This document shows, piece by piece, positions 7,109 to 12,379 of a DNA stretch of 12,379 nt. Within the stretch, counting starts at the first letter, position 1. Every line of letters starts with the position of its first letter. The notes beneath the pieces were generated by a model. That model searched no databases. It saw only the letters and a program-made list of their open reading frames with translations, and had not been told where the DNA came from. The stretch lies in contig JASHSD010000216.1 of NCBI GenBank assembly GCA_030036985.1, forward strand, positions 1 through 12,379, in the 5' to 3' direction. Source of the stretch: Bryobacteraceae bacterium (lineage in GTDB: Bacteria > Acidobacteriota > Terriglobia > Bryobacterales > Bryobacteraceae). The translations under genes and the position numbers were made by a program.

Positions 7109-7317
7109 GCACCGGCACGAGTGCCGGTGCGGCAGACGCGAGCGTCTGCGCCACGACTCCGTTCGACAGGCTGTGTCACTACCGTGGCGCAGACACTCAT
7201 GTCTGCCGCGTTTGGACTCCTCCCGACGCCTGGTCTATGAGAAATACAAGTTAAGCGGGCAGATTGGTGCGGTCCAGGCCAGGCGGATTGCCAATCCGCC
7301 GCAGGATACCATCCTGC
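7109..7317. repeat. Cluster of five short palindromes (REP-like)
   Basis: Consecutive inverted repeats with tiny loops: arms GCACCGGCAC (7109-7118/7121-7130, 2-nt loop); GCAGACGC (7132-7139/7142-7149, 2-nt loop); GCAGACA (7189-7195/7200-7206, 4-nt loop); GGCGGATTG (7282-7290/7292-7300, 1-nt loop); GCAGGAT (7301-7307/7311-7317, 3-nt loop). The second and third also pair with each other over GTCTGCGCCACG (7144-7155) and CGTGGCGCAGAC (7183-7194), so a larger cruciform is possible. All arms are perfect. Such mosaics are typical of dispersed intergenic repeats of the REP/BIME kind; the transposase that spread them is not in this window. Confidence 0.85.
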
Positions 7318-7355
7318 CCTACACGGGAACCAGTTTCCGATCCCGGTGAAATCTG

Positions 7356-7826
7356 TCAGAACGTCATCTTGTCTTTGGCCGCTTCCAGTTTGCGGCCGTC
7401 GACTCCGTAGACCACAAGCATCTCGCCCCACTCGCGGTAGTCGCCATGTTTCTCGCGATAGGCGACGAGCGCTTTGGCTTCGTCCGGCGTGAGGCCGATT
7501 ACTTTCACGATCTCCTCGGCCGTGGCCTTGTTCATATTAATTTTCGTGGCGTCTTCCGTTTTGGGGAAGTATTTCGCCATGTAGGCCGCGATGGCGTCGA
7601 ACTGCTCGGTCGGCGCGGAGACGCCCTTCTGGGCCATCCTGGCGACAGTCGCCTTCCAGTCGTCCCCGGTTCGATGCTGGCTCAGGAGCTGCGACGCTTC
7701 GTGACACTGTAGACAGATCCGGGTGACATATTCCTTGGCAGGGCCATCGGGAAAATCCTTCAGTTGCGCGCGCCCCGTCGGCATCAGCAGCGATGAGAGC
7801 GCGAGTATCGGCAGGAATCTGTGCAT
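7356..7826 (-). CDS. Exported c-type cytochrome-like protein with C-terminal helix-hairpin-helix domain
   Basis: A 156-residue protein joining two domains. Residues 1-20 are a signal peptide (cleavage after GRA). A haem-binding motif CLQCH (Cys38, Cys41, His42) heads a small haem domain of the type seen in quinohaemoprotein amine dehydrogenase alpha subunits, with W57, M64 (VARMAQKG) and M83 (AAYMAKYF) nearby; either Met could be the sixth iron ligand. From about residue 96 a ComEA-type helix-hairpin-helix follows: INMNKATAEEIVKVIGLTPDEAKALVAYREKHGDYREWGEML. In ComEA that fold binds DNA at the cell surface, but similar repeats elsewhere bind protein. The predicted location is the periplasm. 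Divergent from the DUF2911 gene, sharing a 64-bp intergenic region. Both domains are clear; the combined function is not known to me. Confidence 0.86.
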   Translation of the reverse strand: MHRFLPILALSSLLMPTGRAQLKDFPDGPAKEYVTRICLQCHEASQLLSQHRTGDDWKATVARMAQKGVSAPTEQFDAIAAYMAKYFPKTEDATKINMNKATAEEIVKVIGLTPDEAKALVAYREKHGDYREWGEMLVVYGVDGRKLEAAKDKMTF

Positions 7827-7890
7827 TGGCTTTTACACCCGCACATTTTATCCGACCCCGACGATATAAGATAGCCGTGGAGGCTTCCCG

Positions 7891-8412
7891 ATGTTCCGAT
7901 TTTCCGGTTGGTCCGCCGTCCTTGTGTTTCTGCTTGCGGGGTGCGCAGCGGCCCAGCGCTATACCAGTCCGCCCGCGAGCGCCACGGTGACGATCGCCGG
8001 CAAACGGATCAACGTCGACTATTACGCTCCCTCGATGCACGGCCGCAAAATTATGGGCTACCTTGTGCCCTATGGCGAGGTCTGGTGCCCAGGCGCGAAT
8101 GTGGCGACGGGACTCGCCACGGCGGCGGATCTCCAGTTCGGCACACTCAGGCTTCCCAAAGGCACGTGGAGCATCTGGGCCATCCCCGGCCCGAAGGAGT
8201 GGACGCTGATCGTGAACAAGCAGAGCGGTCAGCATCACCTCGATTACGATTCGGCGGAGGATTTCGGCCGCACGAAGATGAATCTCAGGACGCTGGCGGC
8301 GCCGGTCGAGACCCTCCGCTTCGAATTGATATCGAACGGCGGAAACAAGGGTACGCTGGCGCTGCGATGGGAGACAACCGAGGCCTCGGTGCCGTTCACC
8401 GTTTTGCCCTGA
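7891..8412 (+). CDS. DUF2911 family putative lipoprotein
   Basis: A 173-residue protein with the full DUF2911 pattern: SPPASATVTIAGKRINVDYYAPSMHGRKIMGYLVPYGEVWCPGAN, then LRLPKGTWSIWAIPGPKEWTLIVNKQSGQ, DFGRTKMNLRTLAAPVETL and a closing LRWETTEASVPF. The function of the family is unknown. Residues 1-17 are a signal sequence ending in a lipobox-like LAGC, so Cys18 may be lipidated; AAAQ just behind it would alternatively suit signal peptidase I. The start is secured by GGAGG at 7879-7883, 7 nt before the ATG. A TATAAG at 7865-7870 may be its -10 box, but no good -35 box is seen. Transcribed divergently from the cytochrome/HhH gene. Confidence 0.9.
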   Translation: MFRFSGWSAVLVFLLAGCAAAQRYTSPPASATVTIAGKRINVDYYAPSMHGRKIMGYLVPYGEVWCPGANVATGLATAADLQFGTLRLPKGTWSIWAIPGPKEWTLIVNKQSGQHHLDYDSAEDFGRTKMNLRTLAAPVETLRFELISNGGNKGTLALRWETTEASVPFTVLP

Positions 8413-8468
8413 CGGTTCGCAGGGCGGACTAAGGAGCTGTCACCAAATAACCCATCCCTTTGCGAAAA

Positions 8469-8527
8469 CCGCTTGCTTACGCGCGCGGCTCGGAATGGGC
8501 TTCTGAGCCATGATCGCAAGGGAGTGG
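8469..8527. repeat. Imperfect inverted repeat (REP-like) at the break of the PIN gene
   Basis: Two 27-bp arms, 8469-8495 and 8501-8527, are reverse complements at 18 of 27 positions around a 5-bp centre, with a conserved core GGCTC(G/A)GAA next to the centre. The sequence recalls a dispersed intergenic repeat I associate with acidobacterial genomes (memory, not checked). It begins within about a dozen bases of where the PIN coding similarity stops, which suggests that it inserted there or that recombination occurred at it. Confidence 0.55.
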
Positions 8528-8807
8528 TTGAACGGGCAGGGACGAGGTCGAGTGTGGTCCTTGTGATAACGATTTCGGCCACCTGCGCAACGAGGCGGAT
8601 ACGCTGGTGAAGGTCGGGCTCGGGCCATGCGAAGTCGCCCCGAAGAACCTCGGCGATTTCCCGGATGATCGGCACAGAGACAAGCAGCTGGTATCGGCGG
8701 TCTCGTGCGGCACTCCACAGCTTCGCGTTTCGGCCGCGCGGATGATTGAACCCCGCGATGTAGATATTCGTATCGAGGACGACCCTAAGAGGCGGAGCGC
8801 CGGGCAC
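8528..8807 (-). pseudogene. PIN-domain toxin (VapC-like), 3' half missing
   Basis: N-terminal part of a PIN-family ribonuclease toxin: VVLDTNIYIAGFNHPRG carries the first catalytic Asp, followed by the helix IIREIAEVLRGDF with the expected Glu and HQRIRLVAQVAEIV. After TRTTLDLV the family similarity ends. The later parts that carry the remaining active-site acids (usually a DxD/N segment and SGD) are absent. The frame runs on without sense through an inverted repeat and antisense into the DUF2911 gene, to a stop at 8244. The GTG at 8807 is the likely start, as it lies inside the antitoxin's expected last codons, the usual coupling of these pairs. A product would be about 80 PIN residues plus a junk tail, so activity is very unlikely. 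Confidence 0.75.
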
Positions 8808-9118
8808 GCGATTCGTGGACGAGGCGCACCGCATCGCGCTCCTTTAATGCCGGCCTTTTTCGCGCGGGCGGCGCCGATCTTCATGAGCCGCTTGTCCTCG
8901 GCTGCCAGTTCCTCCGGGGAGAGCGGGTTACTCTTCGCATCGGCGACGATCCGGAGGATCGAGGCGAGGTCAGCGCGATGATCTTCACGCGTCCGATAGT
9001 GCCGGAATGCTTCGCGCAGCAGTTCACTCATCGTTCGGTTCTCGCGCCTGGCGAGGCGCTCGGCTTCTCTCGCCATCGCAGCGGGAAATGTTATCGAGAT
9101 GTGTTTCGTCGTTCGCAC
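8785..9118 (-). pseudogene. Ribbon-helix-helix antitoxin with a C-terminal frameshift
   Basis: Antitoxin of the partner PIN toxin. MRTTKHISITFPAAMAREAERLARRENRTMSELLREAFRHYR is a canonical ribbon-helix-helix domain (beta strand, then two helices) that dimerises on an operator. The remainder should bind the toxin. GTG at 9118 is preferred over TTG at 9133 because it starts the strand as in relatives. After KKAGIK the frame is lost. Removing one G at about 8841 (AAAGGAG to AAAGAG) restores ERDAVRLVHESRARRSAS and a stop at 8785, which fits antitoxin tails and overlaps the toxin start. As written, the protein continues in a wrong frame to 8477 with a nonsense tail. The DNA-binding part is intact, so autoregulation could persist. 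The indel may be real decay or a base-calling error. Confidence 0.78.
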
Positions 9119-9122
9119 AGGC

Positions 9123-9143
9123 GGATGCCACAAAATGGCATCC
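9123..9143. promoter_or_regulatory. Palindromic operator of the antitoxin gene
   Basis: Perfect inverted repeat GGATGCCA / TGGCATCC with a 5-nt centre. It lies between the predicted promoter (9160-9189) and the antitoxin start at 9118. Ribbon-helix-helix antitoxins usually repress their own operon from such sites, so position and symmetry support an autoregulatory operator. Confidence 0.6.
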
Positions 9144-9159
9144 AGTATGACTCGCCTTC

Positions 9160-9189
9160 AGTATACGGGGTCGAGCGAGCGCTTGCCAA
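9160..9189 (-). promoter_or_regulatory. Sigma-70-type promoter of the toxin-antitoxin locus
   Basis: On the minus strand TTGGCA (9189-9184), an 18-bp spacer and TATACT (9165-9160) form a good -35/-10 pair. Transcription would start near 9153, just before the palindromic operator, so a bound antitoxin would block the polymerase. Confidence 0.5.
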
Positions 9190-9243
9190 TCCTTTGGCTC
9201 GCGTGGGTCCTGAGATTGTCCGCACCTATGTCGTGTGGACTGG

Positions 9244-9675
9244 CTAAAGTAACGCGAAGGCGCGGGAGATGCTCGCGCCCATGCTCCGCCATCCCTGACC
9301 CATGGCGCGAAAGGCGAAGTCGTCCGGGTGAAACCCGTGGTGGACGAGACTCAGTTTCGTGCCGCCGTGGGCGCGAGGCTCCAGCGTCCAGGCGACGGTC
9401 GTTTCGAGGACGTATCCCGCGCCGCTTGCCGATCCGCCGTTCCACGAGTAGACGAGATGTTTCTCCGAAATAACTTCCAAAACTTCGCAATCGACCACGC
9501 CGTTCCAATCGCCCCGCGGCTGCCCCTGGAACGTGAATTTGTGTCCGACCACGGGCGCGATATCGCTCGGCATGAGCCACGCCGCGAGCAGCTTCGGATC
9601 GGTAAGAGCGCGCCACACCCTGGCAGGCGGCTCGGAAATCTCATAGTCGACTGCGATCTGTTCATTCCCCGTCAT
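9244..9675 (-). CDS. SRPBCC/AHSA1-like (activator of Hsp90 homologue type) protein
   Basis: A 143-residue single-domain protein of the START/SRPBCC fold, which encloses a hydrophobic pocket for a lipid-like ligand or supports a chaperone-related role; no substrate can be read from the sequence. Family marks are IAVDYEISEPPARVWRALTDPKLLAAWLMP at the start, FTFQGQPRGDWNGVVDCEVLEV, KHLVYSWNGG and TTVAWTLEPRAHGGTKLSLVHHGF, and a closing amphipathic helix near the C-terminus (GWRSMGASISRAF). I chose the ATG at 9675; the longer frame reaching 10023 is antisense to nothing real and runs inside the MBL gene. It lies 29 bp behind the MBL-fold gene on the same strand, probably one transcript. Confidence 0.86.
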   Translation of the reverse strand: MTGNEQIAVDYEISEPPARVWRALTDPKLLAAWLMPSDIAPVVGHKFTFQGQPRGDWNGVVDCEVLEVISEKHLVYSWNGGSASGAGYVLETTVAWTLEPRAHGGTKLSLVHHGFHPDDFAFRAMGQGWRSMGASISRAFALL

Positions 9676-9704
9676 CGTGAGCTCTGCTACGGTTCCAGCT
9701 TGAT

Positions 9705-10613
9705 TCACACGATGCCGCCAAGTTCGCGGGCATGCGCCCAAAGCCCGCGGTAGGCCGTGTACAGAAACGTATCGGGATTGCCCGCCAGCGCCCCGAACTC
9801 CTTCGCCGCCTGCATCCTGATCATGTCCTCCGGGCCTTTGCCCTGCTTGAGCAGCTTCACCAGGTCTTCGCGCATGCGGGTCACGAGTTCGAAGTTCGCC
9901 TGCAACTCCGCCTTCGTCATGACAGGCCCGGAGCCGGGCACAATTTTCGTGTTGTCGTCGGCAATGCCGAGCAGCGTGCGCTGCGCCTGCTGCATGCCGC
10001 CGATCCAGCCGCCGCAGAACCAATCGAATATGGGAAGTCTGCCCGGCTGCACCGCGTCGCCCGTCACCAGCACGTTCGCCTGCGTGAAGTGAACGTAGAT
10101 ATCGCCATCCGTGTGGGCGAGCGGCATGACTGCGTATTCGATCGCTTCACCGCCGAACGTGGTCTTGCCGTCTTTGTAGAATGCCTCGGTGGGAATCGCC
10201 TGCTTTGCGCGCGGCGGGTAGGTCTTCTTCTCCCAATCGTGGATGATTTCCTGCGTCATCCACAGCTTGGTGTTCATGTGCGCGACGATCTTCGCGCCCG
10301 CGCCCGCCATGGAGTCATTACCGCCTGTCGATTCCAGGTGCCAATGCGTGTTGAAGACGGTCTTAACCGGGCCCGCAAGCTTGAGGACATCCTGCGCATG
10401 AGCGGCATCGCCGCAGTCCACGAGGAGATTTCCGCCATCGCCCGCAAGCGCAACGACATTGTTCCCCGCCCCGGAAATCAGCGTGATCTTATCCGTGAGC
10501 TTCGTGGCAACGGGCGAGGCCCCGGCGGCGTCAGGGAAAGCCGCGCGGGACAACGTCAGCGCGGCCGCCCCGCCGGCCAGAGTGCGAAGGAATTCACGTC
10601 TTTGCGGATGCAT
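9705..10613 (-). CDS. Tat-exported MBL-fold metallo-hydrolase with altered metal ligands
   Basis: A 302-residue protein of the metallo-beta-lactamase fold. MHPQRREFLRTLAGG followed by a hydrophobic stretch is a twin-arginine signal, predicting export of the folded, metal-loaded enzyme. The first metal motif, normally HxHxDH, reads HWHLES (His90, His92, Glu94, Ser95). Later ligands are His167 (PLAHTDGD) and Asp186 (TGDAVQP). The last His is replaced by Ser228 (VPGSGPV, usually GHGP). One metal site is therefore largely kept and the other lacks usual ligands; similar HWHPEQ-type relatives exist. Substrate unknown. Start: ATG at 10613 has no Shine-Dalgarno, but TACAAT at 10628-10623 lies 9 nt away and might give a nearly leaderless message. 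SRPBCC gene follows closely. Confidence 0.88.
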   Translation of the reverse strand: MHPQRREFLRTLAGGAAALTLSRAAFPDAAGASPVATKLTDKITLISGAGNNVVALAGDGGNLLVDCGDAAHAQDVLKLAGPVKTVFNTHWHLESTGGNDSMAGAGAKIVAHMNTKLWMTQEIIHDWEKKTYPPRAKQAIPTEAFYKDGKTTFGGEAIEYAVMPLAHTDGDIYVHFTQANVLVTGDAVQPGRLPIFDWFCGGWIGGMQQAQRTLLGIADDNTKIVPGSGPVMTKAELQANFELVTRMREDLVKLLKQGKGPEDMIRMQAAKEFGALAGNPDTFLYTAYRGLWAHARELGGIV

Positions 10614-10662
10614 GACGATTGTATTGTATCGCTCGCGGACGAGGACGCCACCGGCACACGAG

Positions 10663-10680
10663 ACGCGACTAAAGTCGCGT
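10663..10680. repeat. Short perfect palindrome, REP-like
   Basis: Arms ACGCGACT and AGTCGCGT with a 2-nt AA loop, in the 109-bp gap between the hydrolase and the MBL gene. No T-run follows on either side, so a rho-independent terminator is unlikely. It resembles the palindromes at 7109-7317 in arm length and loop size, though not in sequence. Confidence 0.75.
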
Positions 10681-10722
10681 GTCCAGGGAGTCGCGTGTTC
10701 CTGCCTGGTCGCGGGTCCGAGC

Positions 10723-11760
10723 TTAGAGGTTGCGTTTCAGGAAAGAGCAGATGTGGTAACCCGCGATGAATTTGAACGGGGTCTCGCCCAGCGTGTAATG
10801 TCCGCAGGGCATCACCACCAGCTTGTGATCGAGCCCGCGCTGCCGGATATGCTCCACCACCTGACGCGAAAACTCCGGCAGAAACGTGGTGTCGTAGGTC
10901 GCATAGAGAAAGAACGAGCGCTTCTTCATGGAGGCGAAACGGTCCATGTAATGCACCGGGCTGACGCAGGCCCACGCCTCGCGCAGGCGATCGGCGTCGA
11001 TCCGGCTCTCCAGTCCCTGGCGGATATGACGAGTCGACAGACCCGTCCACACCACGTCCGAGAAGTAAGTGGAGCAATGGTTGAATACGTTCACGCGAAT
11101 GCGCGGATCGTGCGCTGTCGCCAGAAACGCATAACAGGAACCAAGGCTGGTGCCGACGATGCCCACATCGTTATAACCGCGCTGTTCCAGCCAATCGAAG
11201 CAGGAACGCACGTCGATAACGGCCTGGCGCGTGGCGTCGATGGTGCGCGCGATGTTCGAGGAAACGGCGTAATCGGCGCGCGTCAGTTCCGGCGGCATGC
11301 GGCGGTCGTGATAGGGGAGGCTGATGCGCAGCGCGGAGATCCCCAGTTTGGCGATGCCTTCGCATAACGCCACGTGCTGCTGCGGGCTGGCGTTCCAGTG
11401 AGGCAGCACGACTACAGCTTTCCGACCGCGCCGAAAGCGGGCGCTCGCCGGAAAATAGCGCGCGTGCACTGTGTTGTTTTCGCGATACGGCGTATCGACC
11501 GCCGAGGTGAAGCGCAGCCACGACTGCTCGACGCGGAAATCGCGCGGCGGGCGGTAGTCGAAGAACTCCGCGCTGCGTTCGAGCGCGATGCGATTCAACT
11601 CACGCAGGCGCGTTTCCGCATCCGGTTCGTGGGATTGAAAGGGCCAGTTCGCGGTCCAGTCGAGGCCCCAGTCGAAAGGCCGCACGACGCGGTCGGTGGA
11701 GCGCGTCGCCAGATCCATTTCCCAGGCGTGCATGCGCCGCCCGTACCAAGCTTTGACCAT
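10723..11760 (-). CDS. Alpha/beta hydrolase
   Basis: A 345-residue serine hydrolase of the alpha/beta fold. The nucleophile elbow is GTSLG with Ser205 (VGIVGTSLGSCYAF). The likely acid is Asp290 (FLYATYDTTFLPEF) and the catalytic His is His321 (VVMPCGHYTLGETPF); order and spacing are right. VVVLPHWNASPQQH (residues 116-129) would hold the oxyanion-hole region. The N-terminal 75 residues (MVKAWYGRRMHAWEMDLATR and on) are polar and probably a cap or lead-in. No signal peptide, so cytoplasmic. Only a weak GGAA precedes the ATG at 11760. It is 35 bp downstream of the PIN gene on the same strand, probably by chance. Substrate cannot be predicted; esterase or lipid-related activity are both possible. 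Confidence 0.87.
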   Translation of the reverse strand: MVKAWYGRRMHAWEMDLATRSTDRVVRPFDWGLDWTANWPFQSHEPDAETRLRELNRIALERSAEFFDYRPPRDFRVEQSWLRFTSAVDTPYRENNTVHARYFPASARFRRGRKAVVVLPHWNASPQQHVALCEGIAKLGISALRISLPYHDRRMPPELTRADYAVSSNIARTIDATRQAVIDVRSCFDWLEQRGYNDVGIVGTSLGSCYAFLATAHDPRIRVNVFNHCSTYFSDVVWTGLSTRHIRQGLESRIDADRLREAWACVSPVHYMDRFASMKKRSFFLYATYDTTFLPEFSRQVVEHIRQRGLDHKLVVMPCGHYTLGETPFKFIAGYHICSFLKRNL

Positions 11761-11795
11761 AGCGGAATTTCCAGGTTAGCAGAGGGGCCGCGCAA

Positions 11796-12200
11796 TCACC
11801 GAAAAGGATTGACAACCCTCACGTTCCCGTACCGCTGCCCGTGATTCAGATCCTCCGAATAGACCGTGCCGGCTCCCACCGCCTCAGCCGCGGCGAGGAT
11901 GGCGGCGTCCCAATAGGAAATCGCGTACCGCTCCGATCGTTCAATGGCGATACGGACGAGCTGGTGGTCGATGGGTTGGCAGGGGAATGCCATCCACTCC
12001 TCAATCCATTCCAAAGCCCGCTCGGCCGAGAGCGGGCGTGATGCCTTCCGTACCACTGTCACAAAGAACTCCTGCAGGACCTGAGCCGACGTGGCGAAAT
12101 TCTCCGATTCCATCAGTTCCAAAGCGCGCATCCGCTTGCGCTCATCTCGGCCGGTTCCGACCGCCGCGTAGACCAGGACGTTGGTATCGAAGAACGCGCT
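11796..12200 (-). pseudogene. PIN-domain toxin (VapC-like) cut by IS630 insertion
   Basis: Nearly complete PIN ribonuclease toxin. The frame runs upstream past the ATG at 12131 to SAFFDTNVLVYAAVGTGRDERKRMRALELMES, where Asp of FFDTN is the first catalytic acid; so 12131 is not the true start. The other active-site acids are present: Glu of AQVLQEF, Asp of SYWDAAIL and Asp of YSEDLNHGQ. The C-terminus RYGNVRVVNPF is typical. Reading back from Ser-Ala the frame meets the end of an insertion sequence at 12200-12201 (TA) and finds no ATG, GTG or TTG before a stop. The original start codon, probably one or two codons further on, is beyond the element, outside the window. Promoter and any antitoxin gene are also separated from it. 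Expression could only come from the element or an unusual start. Confidence 0.82.
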
Positions 12201-12222
12201 AGTGTAGTGTCCAACAAATAAC

Positions 12223-12252
12223 TGGACTATTTATAAGAGCTTGCCGTATACT
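12223..12252 (+). promoter_or_regulatory. Possible transposase promoter in the IS end
   Basis: TGGACT (12223-12228), an 18-bp spacer and TATACT (12247-12252) lie just before the GTG at 12259. The GTG would be at or near the transcript's first base, so the message would be leaderless. Confidence 0.3.
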
Positions 12253-12258
12253 CTGAGT

Positions 12259-12379
12259 GTGTCCCGCAATGCTGTTTCATTGAAGTTGCGAGAGTCCGAC
12301 AGGCTGAAATTGAACCAGTGGGCGGGGGCATTCGGGACTCCGCAACAGGTTGCTCTGCGATGCCGCATCATTTTGGCCG
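12259..12379 (+). CDS. IS630-family transposase, N-terminal part
   Basis: The frame gives VSRNAVSLKLRESDRLKLNQ, then WAGAFGTPQQVALRCRIILA to the window edge. The segment TPQQVALRCRIILA is the opening helix of the helix-turn-helix that starts IS630 transposases; the DDE catalytic part must lie beyond 12379. The frame is open further upstream, so the GTG at 12259 is a choice based on its position after the -10-like box. It shares no reading frame with the interrupted PIN gene, which runs the other way. Confidence 0.75.
   Translation, partial: MSRNAVSLKLRESDRLKLNQWAGAFGTPQQVALRCRIILA

Larger units (their letters stand above)
6843..7355. other. Gene-free stretch with a tandem repeat and a palindrome cluster
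   Basis: No gene is supported here. Two structures occupy it: a 15-bp tandem repeat at 6988-7017 and a run of short perfect palindromes at 7109-7317, both listed separately. A possible decayed minus-strand gene end lies at about 6897-7080. The long minus-strand frame through 7075-7431 is an artefact of reading across the palindromes. Confidence 0.5.
12202..12379 (+). mobile_element. IS630-family insertion sequence, left end (continues past window)
   Basis: Begins just after a TA dinucleotide (12200-12201), the target used by the IS630/Tc1/mariner group, with GTGTAGTGTCCAACAAATAA as its end sequence. A transposase reading frame follows immediately. The right end and its target copy lie outside the window, so the inverted repeat cannot be confirmed here. 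Confidence 0.75.

Noticed and set aside
7109..7317. CRISPR array or tRNA cluster
   Set aside because: The palindromes differ in sequence and spacing; there are no identical direct repeats and no cloverleaf.
8448..8519. Small minus-strand frame MAQKPIPSRARKQAVFAKGW
   Set aside because: It lies wholly in the REP-like repeat and has no ribosome-binding site; chance frame.
8244..8527. C-terminal half of the long PIN reading frame
   Set aside because: It has no PIN similarity and runs through an inverted repeat and antisense to the DUF2911 gene; it is treated as read-through after truncation.
9676..10023. Long upstream extension of the SRPBCC frame, giving a 259-residue protein
   Set aside because: It overlaps the well-supported MBL gene in another frame and has no domain; the SRPBCC fold starts at the ATG at 9675.
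10663..10680. Rho-independent terminator
   Set aside because: A perfect stem but no T-run on either strand; better explained as a dispersed palindrome.
9732..10769. 345-residue plus-strand reading frame opposite the MBL gene
   Set aside because: Arg/His-rich antisense frame typical of high-GC DNA, with no motif; the minus strand carries the real gene.

Overview
The window reads as chromosomal DNA of an Acidobacteriota soil bacterium (Solibacter/Bryobacter-like). The strongest marker is the gene at 5940-6842, which fits the acidobacterial VWFA-related family. A DUF2911 lipoprotein, a haem/HhH fusion protein, high GC and families of short palindromic repeats agree with this. No rRNA or complete tRNA was seen, and no CRISPR array.

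Layout from left to right. (1) 3-2152, + strand: the 3' part of a cyclopropane-fatty-acid-synthase-family methyltransferase, overlapping a geranylgeranyl-reductase-like flavoprotein by 22 bp. (2) 2153-4740: a visibly lower-GC insert. It holds a compact minus-strand operon of three unrecognised genes: a secreted helical protein, a secreted Tyr/Cys-rich protein and a YD-repeat-like beta-hairpin protein. The insert is bounded by a direct repeat, because the last 78 codons of the flavoprotein gene recur at 4741-4973 as a diverged, frameshifted copy. (3) 4980-5683, - strand: an orphan ABC-3 metal permease split by a one-base frameshift. (4) 5940-6842, + strand: the VWFA-related exported protein, with a good promoter almost on top of its start codon. 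(5) 6843-7355: a gene-free stretch with a tandem repeat and a cluster of five short palindromes. (6) 7356-7826 (-) and 7891-8412 (+): a divergent pair, the cytochrome/HhH protein and a DUF2911 lipoprotein. (7) 8528-9189, - strand: a decayed toxin-antitoxin pair (ribbon-helix-helix antitoxin and PIN toxin) whose promoter and palindromic operator are still readable. The toxin's 3' half is missing and a REP-like inverted repeat sits at the break. (8) 9244-10613, - strand: an SRPBCC protein downstream of a Tat-exported metallo-beta-lactamase-fold protein. (9) 10723-11760, - strand: an alpha/beta hydrolase. (10) 11796-12379: a second PIN gene cut near its start codon by an IS630-family insertion sequence that runs off the right edge.

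The common theme is turnover: one duplicated gene end around an insert, two broken PIN loci, a broken permease and at least three single-base indels. Some of the indels lie in short homopolymers and could be sequencing errors. The best candidate for something undescribed is the three-gene secreted-protein operon in the insert, together with the way it is framed by two divergent copies of the same gene end.
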